A stretch of DNA of 16,666 bases from positions 1 through 16,666 of the forward strand of contig DATHII010000095.1 of NCBI GenBank assembly GCA_035316885.1, in the 5' to 3' direction. The position numbers and the translations under genes are program-made. Positions 1 to 6,883 of the stretch are shown piece after piece (positions within the stretch are counted from its first letter, which is position 1; the number at the start of each line of letters is the position of its first letter). The stretch is from DASRTE01 sp035316885 (lineage in GTDB: Bacteria > Actinomycetota > Actinomycetes > Jiangellales > Jiangellaceae). Below the pieces are notes generated by a model. That model was not told where the DNA came from. It ran no database searches and worked only from the letters and a program-made list of their open reading frames with translations.

Positions 1-838
1 GGTCGAGCAGGCCAAGGAGGAGATCCGGGCGGGCGAGGCGTTCCAGATCGTGGTCTCCCAGCGGTTCGAGGCGCGGACCTCCGCCGACGCCCTGGACGTG
101 TACCGGGTGCTGCGCCGCGAGAACCCGAGCCCGTACATGTACCTGCTGCGCATGCCCGGTCCCGACGGTGGTACGCCGGGGGCCTACGACGTCGTCGGCT
201 CCAGCCCGGAGGCCCTCGTCAAGGTGACCGGTGACCGCGCGATGACCCACCCCATCGCCGGCACCCGATGGCGCGGCGAGACGCCCGAGATCGACGCCGC
301 GCTGGCTACGGAACTGCTCGCCGACCCGAAAGAGCGTGCCGAGCACCTCATGCTCGTCGACCTGTCCCGCAACGACCTGGGACGCGTCTGCGAACCCGGC
401 AGCGTCGAGGTCGTCGACTTCATGACCGTGCGCCGATACAGCCACGTCATGCACATCGAGTCCACGGTGGTGGGCCGGGTCGCGCCCGACCGGTCGGCAC
501 TCGACGTCCTCGCCGCGTGCTTCCCGGCAGGGACACTGTCCGGAGCACCCAAGCCGCGGGCGATGGAGATCATCGAGGAGCTCGAACCGACCCGGCGTGG
601 CCTCTACGGCGGCGTGGTCGGCTACCTCGACTTCGCGGGCGACCTCGACGTCGCGATCGCGATCCGGACGGCCGTCGTGAGGGCCGGCATTGCGTACGTA
701 CAAGCGGGTGGGGGTGTCGTCGCCGACTCCGATCCGCAGGCCGAGGACGCCGAGAGCCGGAACAAGGCGGCCGCGGTCCTGCGGGCCATCGCAGTGGCGG
801 GGTCGATCCGTCCCGTCTCGGGGAGCCTCGGGCAATGA
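1..838 (+). CDS. trpE: Anthranilate synthase component I, 3' part
   Basis: This is the C-terminal 278 residues of TrpE; the reading frame is open from the left edge, so the start lies outside the window. TrpE converts chorismate to anthranilate using ammonia delivered by the glutamine amidotransferase partner, the first committed step of tryptophan synthesis in the cytoplasm. The chorismate-binding domain is clear: GEAFQIVVSQRF near the left edge, GSSPEAL, PIAGTRWRG, LVDLSRNDLGRVC, VMHIEST, FPAGTLSGAPKPRAMEII and the final QAGGGVVADSDP block followed by ESRNKA. These conserved blocks make a salicylate or aminodeoxychorismate synthase less likely, and the trp neighbours settle the assignment. 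Its stop overlaps the next start (ATGA, 835-838), so the two genes are probably translationally coupled. No truncation or frameshift is seen in the visible part. Confidence 0.97.
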   Translation, partial: VEQAKEEIRAGEAFQIVVSQRFEARTSADALDVYRVLRRENPSPYMYLLRMPGPDGGTPGAYDVVGSSPEALVKVTGDRAMTHPIAGTRWRGETPEIDAALATELLADPKERAEHLMLVDLSRNDLGRVCEPGSVEVVDFMTVRRYSHVMHIESTVVGRVAPDRSALDVLAACFPAGTLSGAPKPRAMEIIEELEPTRRGLYGGVVGYLDFAGDLDVAIAIRTAVVRAGIAYVQAGGGVVADSDPQAEDAESRNKAAAVLRAIAVAGSIRPVSGSLGQ

Positions 839-1437
839 ACAGGCGGTACCGGCGCGAGCTCGTCGTCGCCTTGGTGCTTCTCGTTGCCGGCGGTGTGCTC
901 TGCGTTGTAGCGGGCAGCCGTGTCTGGGGTGAGGGTCTGGTCGATGACGGCTTGTCGACGACGGTGCAGCAGGTGACCGGCCGCGACCTGTTCCCGCTCG
1001 GCCCGGCCGTCGGGCTGGTCGCGCTTGCGGCGGTCATCGCGGTCCCGGCGTCACGGCGGACCGGCCGTCGAATCGTCGGGGTGCTGCTGGCCTTCGCCGG
1101 CCTTGCCACGGCGATCGGGGCGTACGGCCTCGCGTTGGAGCTGACCACCCACGTGTCCACCTGGCTCGAACCGACGCCGGAGGTCACCAGCATGGTCTTC
1201 GAGGCGTCCGCCGAGTCCAACTGGGCACTGCTCACCAGTCTCGGAGGCCTGCTGGTCGCCGTCGCCGGCGTGGCGGTCGCCGTCCGGGGGTCGCGATGGC
1301 CCGGAATGGGTCGGCGTTACGAACGCGGAACGCTCGCCGGCGATGCGCCCAACGGGGTCGCGAAGGACCCGTCCGGCTCCGGGGCGGGGCGCGAGACCTG
1401 GGACGCGCTCGACCGCGGAGAGGATCCCACCTCCTGA
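835..1437 (+). CDS. Trp-operon-associated membrane protein (TIGR02234-type)
   Basis: A 200-residue integral membrane protein of the family found in actinobacterial tryptophan operons; its biochemical role is not established. Hydrophobic segments lie at about residues 9-28, 56-71, 79-101 and 129-150. After the last comes the family-like SRWPGMGRRYE block (153-163) and a soluble tail ending in WDALDRGEDPT (189-199), the sequence I most associate with this family. The start is ATG 835, which overlaps the trpE stop as ATGA and has GGGGAG at 820-825, 9 bases upstream. A longer upstream reading frame exists in the same phase but only shadows trpE. Position between trpE and trpC suggests a role linked to tryptophan metabolism or transport, but that is inference from context only. 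Confidence 0.9.
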   Translation: MNRRYRRELVVALVLLVAGGVLCVVAGSRVWGEGLVDDGLSTTVQQVTGRDLFPLGPAVGLVALAAVIAVPASRRTGRRIVGVLLAFAGLATAIGAYGLALELTTHVSTWLEPTPEVTSMVFEASAESNWALLTSLGGLLVAVAGVAVAVRGSRWPGMGRRYERGTLAGDAPNGVAKDPSGSGAGRETWDALDRGEDPTS

Positions 1438-1471
1438 TCCCCGGCCCGCGGGAGCGGCGGAGCGGGCACAA

Positions 1472-1485
1472 TGGGCTAAAGCCCA
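1472..1485. promoter_or_regulatory. Inverted repeat TGGGCT-AA-AGCCCA, possible operator or RNA hairpin
   Basis: Perfect 6-base arms (1472-1477 and 1480-1485) around a 2-base centre, in the 68-base gap before the HGxxPAAW gene and 8 bases before its ribosome binding site. As DNA it could be a small operator. As RNA it would fold as a 5-bp stem with a UAAA loop. The bases CACAAT at 1467-1472 overlap it and could serve as a -10 element, but this is weak. Confidence 0.35.
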
Positions 1486-1493
1486 ACCCCGGC

Positions 1494-1501
1494 AGAAGGA
1501 G
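1494..1501 (+). promoter_or_regulatory. Ribosome binding site AGAAGGAG
   Basis: A strong Shine-Dalgarno sequence 4 bases before ATG 1506. It fixes the start of the 84-residue HGxxPAAW protein inside a longer open frame that begins at 1296 and shadows the upstream gene. Confidence 0.75.
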
Positions 1502-1505
1502 CAAG

Positions 1506-1760
1506 ATGGCCGAGAACAGCGTCCGCAACGACCATGGCAACACGCCGGCCGGGTGGACCGCCGTCATCATCATGGTGATCGGGTTCGTGGTGGGTGCCGT
1601 GGCGGTGGTCCAGCTCAACTGGCCGCTGTTCTGGATCGGTGGCGTCGGCCTCCTCGTGCTCGGTGCGATCGTCGGCAAGGTCATGCAGATGATGGGCATG
1701 GGTCAGCCGCTTCCCGCCGGGCGGGCGTCCTCCACGACGGTTCCGGACCGCGACGGGTAG
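1506..1760 (+). CDS. HGxxPAAW-family small membrane protein
   Basis: An 84-residue protein recognised by HGNTPAGW at residues 10-17, the hallmark of a small actinobacterial family named for HGxxPAAW and often found in the trp region. Two hydrophobic segments follow directly (about 18-36 and 39-57), joined by the short turn LNWP, so this looks like a two-helix hairpin in the membrane. A met-rich, probably cytoplasmic stretch (MQMMGMGQPLP) and a short polar tail complete it. Function is unknown. The conserved His, Pro and Trp before the first helix suggest a defined interface rather than a simple anchor. It may be co-transcribed with the winged-helix gene that starts 3 bases after its stop. Confidence 0.85.
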   Translation: MAENSVRNDHGNTPAGWTAVIIMVIGFVVGAVAVVQLNWPLFWIGGVGLLVLGAIVGKVMQMMGMGQPLPAGRASSTTVPDRDG

Positions 1761-1763
1761 GTC

Positions 1764-2096
1764 ATGGGCGCCGGGCGGCCCGGTCAGGACCACCCGCCGG
1801 TCACCGTCGGCGGCGTGACCCTCGACGTCGCCCGTGGGCGCGCCGTGGCCGCGGGCCGCGAGGTCCGGCTCACCGCCCTCCAGTCAGCACTGCTGGCCCA
1901 CCTGATGGGGCGCCCGGGCCGGGTCTGCAGCCGCGAGGAGCTGATGAGCGAGGTCTGGGGCTATCCAGCGGCCACGGGCACGCGGACGGTCGACGTCCAC
2001 GTCGCCGAGTTGCGCGCGAAGCTGGGTGAGGCGCTACGGATCCGGACCGTGCGCGGCGTGGGGTACGGCGTCGAGGAACCCAGCCGGCCACACTGA
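1764..2096 (+). CDS. Stand-alone OmpR/PhoB-type winged-helix DNA-binding protein
   Basis: A 110-residue protein that is essentially only a Trans_Reg_C (OmpR/PhoB) winged-helix domain. A short Gly/Pro-rich lead (1-12) is followed by the N-terminal beta strands (13-35, VTVGGVTLDVARGRAV), LTALQSALLAHLMGRPGRV (37-54), SREELMSEVWG (56-66), the recognition helix region TRTVDVHVAELRAKLG (73-88) and the wing RTVRGVGYGVE (94-104). No receiver domain or membrane segment is present, so it is not a conventional two-component regulator by itself. It probably binds DNA as a dimer on direct repeats, as the family does. The start ATG 1764 lies 3 bases after the previous stop; its ribosome binding site is poor (GGGTAGG), consistent with coupling. 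Sitting just before trpC, it is a candidate regulator of this cluster, but that is inference. Confidence 0.85.
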   Translation: MGAGRPGQDHPPVTVGGVTLDVARGRAVAAGREVRLTALQSALLAHLMGRPGRVCSREELMSEVWGYPAATGTRTVDVHVAELRAKLGEALRIRTVRGVGYGVEEPSRPH

Positions 2097-2168
2097 GCCG
2101 ACCGGTCGCCGCACGCTGGGCGGGGGTCAGCATCCGGGGGCCCGAGGGACCGGGACCGGTGCCGTGGC

Positions 2169-2174
2169 TACTCT
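2169..2174 (+). promoter_or_regulatory. Possible -10 element (TACTCT) before trpC
   Basis: TACTCT fits the actinobacterial TANNNT -10 form and would place transcription start near A2181, giving a 45-base leader that carries the GGAGGG ribosome binding site (2215-2220) of trpC. No convincing -35 is visible. Copies of GACCGGTGC lie on both sides (2154-2162 and 2180-2188). The 129-base gap 2097-2225 otherwise shows only GC-rich sequence with GACCGGTC at 2100-2107. Confidence 0.35.
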
Positions 2175-2225
2175 GGTGCGACCGGTGCGCCCGGACCGGG
2201 CCAATCCTGATGGCGGAGGGGGAGC

Positions 2226-3035
2226 GTGAGCGTTCTCGACGAGATCCTCGACGGCGTCAGAGCCGACCTCGCCGAACGCCAGCAGCAGGTCTCCCTGGAC
2301 GACCTCAAGGCCAAGGCGGCCCGCCAGCCGCCTGCGCGCGACCCCATGCCCATGCTCCGGTCGCCCGGCGTGTCGGTGATCGCCGAGGTCAAGCGCTCCA
2401 GCCCGTCGCGGGGTCAGCTCGCCGAGATCAGTGACCCGGCGTCTCTGGCGCGTGACTACGAGGCTGGGGGCGCTGCGGCGATCAGCGTGCTCACCGAGCG
2501 GCACCGTTTCGGTGGCACTCTCGACGACCTCAAGGCCGTCTGTGACGCCGTCGAGGCTCCGGTGCTGTGCAAGGACTTCATCCTCACCAGCTATCAGCTG
2601 TGGGAGGCGCGCGCCTGCGGCGCCGACCTGGCACTGCTGCTGGTCGTGGCGCTCGAGCAGAACGCCCTCGTCGCACTGGTCGAGAGGGCCGGGTCGATGG
2701 GCCTGACGCCGCTGGTCGAGTGCCACACCGCCGACGAGATCGACCGCGCCGTCGACGCCGGTGCCCGCCTGATCGGCATCAACGCCCGCGACCTCACCAC
2801 GCTCAACGTCGACATGGGCACCTTCGAACGCCTCGCGCCGCTGATCCCGGACGGCATCGTCGCGGTGGCCGAGTCCGGCGTCCGCGGGCCCCGCGACGTC
2901 ATCGAGCTCGCCCGCGCCGGTGCTCACGCGGTCCTCGTGGGCGAGAGCCTCGTCACCGGCAAGGAGCCGCGGACGGCCGTCGCCGACCTGGTCGCTGCCG
3001 GCGCCCATCCGGCGCTGCGCCAGGGGCGGTCGTGA
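2226..3035 (+). CDS. trpC: Indole-3-glycerol-phosphate synthase
   Basis: A 269-residue (beta/alpha)8-barrel enzyme that closes and decarboxylates carboxyphenylamino-deoxyribulose phosphate to indole-3-glycerol phosphate. The catalytic set is complete when aligned with the Sulfolobus enzyme: E54 and K56 in VIAEVKRSSPSRG, K116 in CKDFI, E165 in LVECHT, N186 in GINARDL, and E216-S217 in VAESGV. The phosphate-binding loop GAHAVLVGESLV (232-243) is present. It is a single-function enzyme with no fused TrpF. The start is GTG 2226, preceded by GGAGGGGGAG (2215-2224), of which the core GGAGGG gives suitable spacing. Its stop overlaps the trpB start (GTGA, 3032-3035), indicating coupled translation. 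Confidence 0.98.
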   Translation: MSVLDEILDGVRADLAERQQQVSLDDLKAKAARQPPARDPMPMLRSPGVSVIAEVKRSSPSRGQLAEISDPASLARDYEAGGAAAISVLTERHRFGGTLDDLKAVCDAVEAPVLCKDFILTSYQLWEARACGADLALLLVVALEQNALVALVERAGSMGLTPLVECHTADEIDRAVDAGARLIGINARDLTTLNVDMGTFERLAPLIPDGIVAVAESGVRGPRDVIELARAGAHAVLVGESLVTGKEPRTAVADLVAAGAHPALRQGRS

Positions 3036-4258
3036 CCACCCGGGCGGCGGGCCCGAGCACGACGGTTCCCGACGCCCGCGGCCGGTTCGGACCCTACGGC
3101 GGCCGGTTCGTGCCCGAGGCCCTGGTTGCGGCGCTCGACCAGCTCGGCCGTGAGTACCGCGCCGCGCGATCCGATCCCGGCTTCACCGCCGAGCTCGACG
3201 TGCTGTCGAGGCGGTACAACGGCCGGCCGACCCCCTTGACCGAGGCGCACCGGTTCGGCGTGGAGGCCGCTGGCGGCGCCCGCGTGCTGCTCAAGCGCGA
3301 AGACCTGAACCACACTGGTTCGCACAAGATCAACAACGTCCTCGGACAGGCCCTGCTGACCCGGCGCATGGGCAAGCATCGCGTCATCGCCGAGACCGGT
3401 GCCGGCCAGCACGGTGTCGCCACCGCAACCGCCGCCGCGCTGCTCGGCCTCGAGTGCGTCGTGTACATGGGAGAGGAAGACACTCGCCGGCAGGCGCTCA
3501 ACGTCGCCCGGATGCGCCTGCTCGGCGCTGAGGTGGTCCCCGTCGGTACCGGCTCGCGCACCCTGAAGGACGCCATCAACGAGGCGATGCGCGACTGGGT
3601 CACCACCGTCGAGTGCACGCACTACCTGCTGGGCACTGTGGCCGGTCCGCATCCGTTCCCTGTCATGGTGCGCGACTTCCAGGCAGTGATCGGCCTCGAA
3701 GCGCGCGACCAGGTGCGCGAGCTCACCGGTCGGCTGCCCGACGCCGTGGTGGCATGCGTGGGCGGCGGGTCCAACGCGATCGGCATCTTCCACCCGTTCA
3801 TCGACGACGAGGGCGTGCGGTTGTTCGGCTTCGAGGCCGGCGGTGACGGGATCGATACGGGCCGGCATGCCGCGACCATCACCGGTGGCTCCCCCGGTGT
3901 GCTGCACGGCGCTCGGTCGTACCTGCTGCAGGACGAGATGGGTCAGACCGTCGAGTCGCACTCGATCTCGGCCGGCCTCGACTATCCCGGGGTGGGGCCC
4001 GAGCACGCCTGGCTGCACGACACCGGCCGGGCGAGCTACGAGGCGATCCCCGATGCCGAGGCGATGGAGGCCTTCGGCCTGCTGTGTCGCACTGAGGGGA
4101 TCATCCCGGCGATCGAGAGCGCGCACGCGCTGGCCGGCACGCGGCGGCTCGGCCGGCGGCTGGGCGCGGGCACGATCGTCCTGGTCAACCTGTCCGGCCG
4201 AGGTGACAAGGACGTCGACACCGCGGCCCGGTGGTTCGGGCTGGTGACAGGGGAGTGA
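3032..4258 (+). CDS. trpB: Tryptophan synthase beta chain
   Basis: A 408-residue pyridoxal-phosphate enzyme that condenses indole, channelled from TrpA, with serine to give tryptophan. Key features are FGPYGGRFVPE (19-29), the Schiff-base lysine K99 in NHTGSHKINN, catalytic E121 in AETGAGQHGVA, the phosphate-binding glycines GGGSNAIG (244-251), and SGRGDKD (388-394), whose serine contacts the pyridine nitrogen. The length is normal for TrpB1. The start is GTG 3032, overlapping the trpC stop; the longer frame upstream (from 2567) is only a shadow of trpC. A purine-rich AGGGGCGG (3023-3030) precedes the start. The trpA start follows within a few bases of the stop, as expected for genes encoding an alpha2beta2 complex. 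Confidence 0.98.
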   Translation: MTTRAAGPSTTVPDARGRFGPYGGRFVPEALVAALDQLGREYRAARSDPGFTAELDVLSRRYNGRPTPLTEAHRFGVEAAGGARVLLKREDLNHTGSHKINNVLGQALLTRRMGKHRVIAETGAGQHGVATATAAALLGLECVVYMGEEDTRRQALNVARMRLLGAEVVPVGTGSRTLKDAINEAMRDWVTTVECTHYLLGTVAGPHPFPVMVRDFQAVIGLEARDQVRELTGRLPDAVVACVGGGSNAIGIFHPFIDDEGVRLFGFEAGGDGIDTGRHAATITGGSPGVLHGARSYLLQDEMGQTVESHSISAGLDYPGVGPEHAWLHDTGRASYEAIPDAEAMEAFGLLCRTEGIIPAIESAHALAGTRRLGRRLGAGTIVLVNLSGRGDKDVDTAARWFGLVTGE

Positions 4259-4260
4259 CG

Positions 4261-5133
4261 GTGGGCACCGGCTCGCCAGTGGCCGCGGCGTTCGAGCGGG
4301 CTCGGTCCGAGCGCCGGGCGGCCTTGGTGGGATACCTCCCCGCCGGCTACCCGACCGTCGCCGGAGCCGTCGCCGCGTTGCAGGCGATGGTCGACGCAGG
4401 CGTCGACGTGGTCGAGGTCGGGCTGCCCTACAGCGATCCGCTGATGGACGGGCCCACCATCCAGCAGGCCGTCGACGCCGCCTTGCGCGCTGGGACGACC
4501 ACCGCTGACGTGCTGCGGACGGTCGAGGCCGTGGCGTCAGCCGGCACACCGGCCGTGGTGATGTCCTACTGGAACCCGATCGCCCGCTACGGCACCCACC
4601 GCTTCGCACGCGATCTCGCCGCGGCCGGCGGATCCGGTGTCATCACACCCGACCTGATCCCCGACGAGGCCGACGACTGGCTGCCCCCCGCCCGCGACCA
4701 CCGCTTGGACACGGTGTTCCTGGTGGCACCGTCGTCCACCGACGAGCGGATCGCGCTGACCGTCGAGGCCTGCCGCGGATTCGTCTACGCCGCCTCGACC
4801 ATGGGCGTCACGGGTGCCCGCGCCGAAGTGGGCGACGCCGCGGCCGCGCTGGTTGCCCGCACGCGCATGGCCACCGACCTGCCGGTCGCCGTCGGGCTCG
4901 GAGTGTCGACAGGCGACCAGGCCGCCGAGGTGGCCGGCTTCGCCGACGGGGTCATCGTCGGTTCGGCGTTCGTGCGGTGCCTGCTCGACGCCGACGACGT
5001 GGCTTCGGGCGCCTCAGCCGCCGCCGCAGTGGCGGCCGAACTCGCCGGCGGCGTGCGGCGGGGGTCGTACCGCTCGGCCGGAAGCCGAGTTGTACGGATG
5101 AGACGCGATCACGCTGAGGAGCCGTCCAGATGA
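4261..5133 (+). CDS. trpA: Tryptophan synthase alpha chain
   Basis: A 290-residue TIM barrel that cleaves indole-3-glycerol phosphate to indole and glyceraldehyde phosphate for TrpB. Catalytic E52 (VVEVGLPYSDP) and D63 (LMDGPTIQ) match E49 and D60 of the Salmonella protein; LVGYLPAGYPT, MSYWNPI, ITPDLIPDE, LVAPSSTDERI, ASTMGVTGAR, VGLGVST and GVIVGSAFVR are also present. I chose GTG 4261 because GGGGAG (4250-4255) lies 5 bases upstream. GTG 4255, overlapping the trpB stop as GTGA, is an alternative that adds two residues. After the barrel, a basic, poorly conserved tail (about 264-290) runs into the next gene. The stop overlaps the downstream start (ATGA, 5130-5133), so the following thioredoxin-fold gene is probably in the same transcript. 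Confidence 0.97.
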   Translation: MGTGSPVAAAFERARSERRAALVGYLPAGYPTVAGAVAALQAMVDAGVDVVEVGLPYSDPLMDGPTIQQAVDAALRAGTTTADVLRTVEAVASAGTPAVVMSYWNPIARYGTHRFARDLAAAGGSGVITPDLIPDEADDWLPPARDHRLDTVFLVAPSSTDERIALTVEACRGFVYAASTMGVTGARAEVGDAAAALVARTRMATDLPVAVGLGVSTGDQAAEVAGFADGVIVGSAFVRCLLDADDVASGASAAAAVAAELAGGVRRGSYRSAGSRVVRMRRDHAEEPSR

Positions 5134-5852
5134 GCCGTGACAAGGCGGCACTGCGTGCCCGAGCCAGGGAACTGCGCGAGGCCGAGGCCCGCCGGCAGCG
5201 CCGGCGCGAGCAGCTGATCCGGTTCGGCGTGATCTCCGGTGTCGTCGTGGTCGTGCTCGCGGTAGCCGTCGCGGTATTCGCCAGCCGTCCCTCCGCTGAC
5301 GACTCGGCGGCCATGCCCACCGGCGTCTCCGCGTCGGATGGGGGTGTGGTCGTGGGTGACGAGTCGGCTCCGGTGACGATCGACCTGTGGATCGACTTCC
5401 AGTGCCCGTTCTGCCGCGACTTCGAGCAGGCCTCCGGACCGACCCTCGACGAACTGGTGGCCGACGCCAGCGCCAGGCTCGTCTACCACCCGCTGTCGTT
5501 CCTGGGCGAGGAGTCCGAGCGGGCGGCCAATGCGTTCGGCTGCTCGGTCGACGAGGGCAGGCCGTCGGAGTACGTGCGCGTCCTGTTCGAGAACCAGCCA
5601 GCCGAGGGGACCGGCGGCTTCACCAACGAGGACCTCGTGGCGTTGGGCGAGTCGGCAGGTGTGACCGGCGGCGACTTCGAGACCTGCGTGAACGACGGCA
5701 CCTACGACGCGTGGGTCTCCAACGTCGCGGCGCGTCAGCAGGACGCCGGGGTGACCTCGACTCCGACCGTGGTCGTCGACGGGCAGACCCTCGACGCCGA
5801 ACAGCTGACGCCCGAGGGTGTACGCGCCGCGGTCGAGCAGGCCGCGGCCTGA
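5130..5852 (+). CDS. Membrane-anchored DsbA-like thioredoxin-fold protein
   Basis: A 240-residue protein with a highly basic, Arg-rich cytoplasmic N-terminus (1-31, likely helical), one hydrophobic segment (about 32-51) and an extracytoplasmic thioredoxin-like domain. The active site is CPFC (92-95) within IDFQCPFCRDFE, and the cis-proline is in STPTVVVDG (T211-P212). This is the arrangement of the DsbA/thioredoxin_4 family, whose members oxidise or isomerise disulfides in exported proteins. Two further cysteines, C138 and C186, lie in the inserted helical region and could form a structural disulfide. The start ATG 5130 overlaps the trpA stop and has GAGGAG at 5116-5121, 8 bases upstream. It lies between trpA and lgt; a role in envelope protein maturation is likely, but the partner proteins are unknown. 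Confidence 0.9.
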   Translation: MSRDKAALRARARELREAEARRQRRREQLIRFGVISGVVVVVLAVAVAVFASRPSADDSAAMPTGVSASDGGVVVGDESAPVTIDLWIDFQCPFCRDFEQASGPTLDELVADASARLVYHPLSFLGEESERAANAFGCSVDEGRPSEYVRVLFENQPAEGTGGFTNEDLVALGESAGVTGGDFETCVNDGTYDAWVSNVAARQQDAGVTSTPTVVVDGQTLDAEQLTPEGVRAAVEQAAA

Positions 5853-5871
5853 GCGCTACCACCGGACCGGG

Positions 5872-5877
5872 TACCGT
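5872..5877 (+). promoter_or_regulatory. -10 element TACCGT of a leaderless lgt promoter
   Basis: TACCGT is followed by exactly 6 bases and then GTG 5884. That spacing puts transcription start on the first base of the start codon, as in leaderless actinobacterial mRNAs. No ribosome binding site precedes this GTG, which supports the reading and helps choose the start of lgt. No clear -35 is seen. Confidence 0.6.
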
Positions 5878-5883
5878 CTGGCC

Positions 5884-6873
5884 GTGCTCACCTCAGCCAT
5901 GGCGTCGGTTCCCGTAGCCCTGCCCGCGTCGATACCCAGCCCGTCGGAGTCGGTCTGGCACCTCGGGCCCGTGCCGCTGCGTGCCTACGCGCTGTGCATC
6001 CTCGCCGGCATCCTGGTGGCGATCTGGCTGGGCAACCGACGGTGGATTGCGCGCGGCGGCGCACCGGGCGTCGTCGGGGACATCTCCATCTGGGCCGTGC
6101 CGTTCGGGATCGTCGGAGCACGGCTCTACCACGTCGCTACGGACTGGGAGATGTACTTCAGCGAGGGCGGCGATCCGCTGGAGGCGCTGCAGATCTGGCA
6201 GGGTGGCCTCGGAATCTGGGGCGGCATCGCGCTCGGCGCCGTCGGAGCGTGGATCGGGGCGCGCCGCCGTGGTGTGCCTCTGCCCGCGCTCGCCGACGCG
6301 CTGGCGCCCGGGATCGTCCTGGCCCAGGCGATCGGCCGGTGGGGCAACTGGTTCAACCAGGAGTTGTTCGGCGGCCCGACCGACCTGCCGTGGGCGGTGG
6401 AGATCGACCCGCAGTTCCGCCCGGAGCAGTTCGCCGACGTCGAGACCTTCCACCCGACCTTCCTCTACGAGTCGCTGTGGTGCATCGGAGTCGCACTGGT
6501 CCTGATCTGGGCGGACCGGCGGTTCCGGATGGGCCACGGGCGGGTGTTCGCCCTGTACGTGGCCCTCTACACGCTCGGGCGGGTATGGATCGAGTACCTG
6601 CGGGTCGATCCCGCCCGCGAGATCCTGGGCCTGCGCTTCAACGTCTGGACCTCGATCCTGGTCTTCGCGGGGGCGGTCCTCTACATCGTCATGTCCGCCC
6701 GGCGGCACCCCGGCCGTGAGACACCTGCCGAACTCGGCGGGGCACCGGACGAACCAGCGGCCGAGTCCGGCGCGACGGTCTTCGCACCCGGTGGTGGTCC
6801 CGATGCCGCCGACCGGTCCGGACCGTCGAGCAACGAGTCAGCCCTGGAGAGTCCAGACCACAGCTCCGACTAG
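5884..6873 (+). CDS. lgt: Prolipoprotein diacylglyceryl transferase
   Basis: A 329-residue polytopic inner-membrane enzyme that transfers diacylglycerol from phosphatidylglycerol to the lipobox cysteine of prolipoproteins. The family signature is GRWGNWFNQELFGGP (151-165). PLRAYAL (31-37), IVGARLYHV (76-84), IWQGGLGIWGG (104-114), HPTFLYESLW (190-199) and LGRVWIEYLRVD (231-242) are also typical. The stretch equivalent to E. coli SFHGG reads GIWGG, with W112 where E. coli has the important His103; I believe other actinobacterial Lgt proteins share this. About seven hydrophobic segments are visible. A hydrophilic, Pro/Ser/Gly-rich tail (about 275-329) is probably cytoplasmic and dispensable. 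Start GTG 5884 rests on the leaderless -10 element; ATG 5899 is the alternative. Frame extension to 5818 overlaps the preceding gene and is unlikely. Confidence 0.96.
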   Translation: MLTSAMASVPVALPASIPSPSESVWHLGPVPLRAYALCILAGILVAIWLGNRRWIARGGAPGVVGDISIWAVPFGIVGARLYHVATDWEMYFSEGGDPLEALQIWQGGLGIWGGIALGAVGAWIGARRRGVPLPALADALAPGIVLAQAIGRWGNWFNQELFGGPTDLPWAVEIDPQFRPEQFADVETFHPTFLYESLWCIGVALVLIWADRRFRMGHGRVFALYVALYTLGRVWIEYLRVDPAREILGLRFNVWTSILVFAGAVLYIVMSARRHPGRETPAELGGAPDEPAAESGATVFAPGGGPDAADRSGPSSNESALESPDHSSD

Positions 6874-6883
6874 GAATGTTCAC

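Noticed and set aside
2159..2434. Possible Trp leader peptide before trpC (starts MPWLLWCDRC)
   Set aside because: It has two Trp codons but runs on for 91 codons into trpC with no early stop, and no alternative attenuator hairpins with a T-run follow.
2924..4609. Open frame of 561 residues on the minus strand opposite trpB and trpA
   Set aside because: Arg/Pro/Gly-rich shadow translation with no motif, opposite two certain genes.
5818..5883. Longer start for lgt
   Set aside because: It would overlap the 3' end of the DsbA-like gene, adds a non-conserved Arg-rich stretch, and ignores the -10 element placed exactly for GTG 5884.
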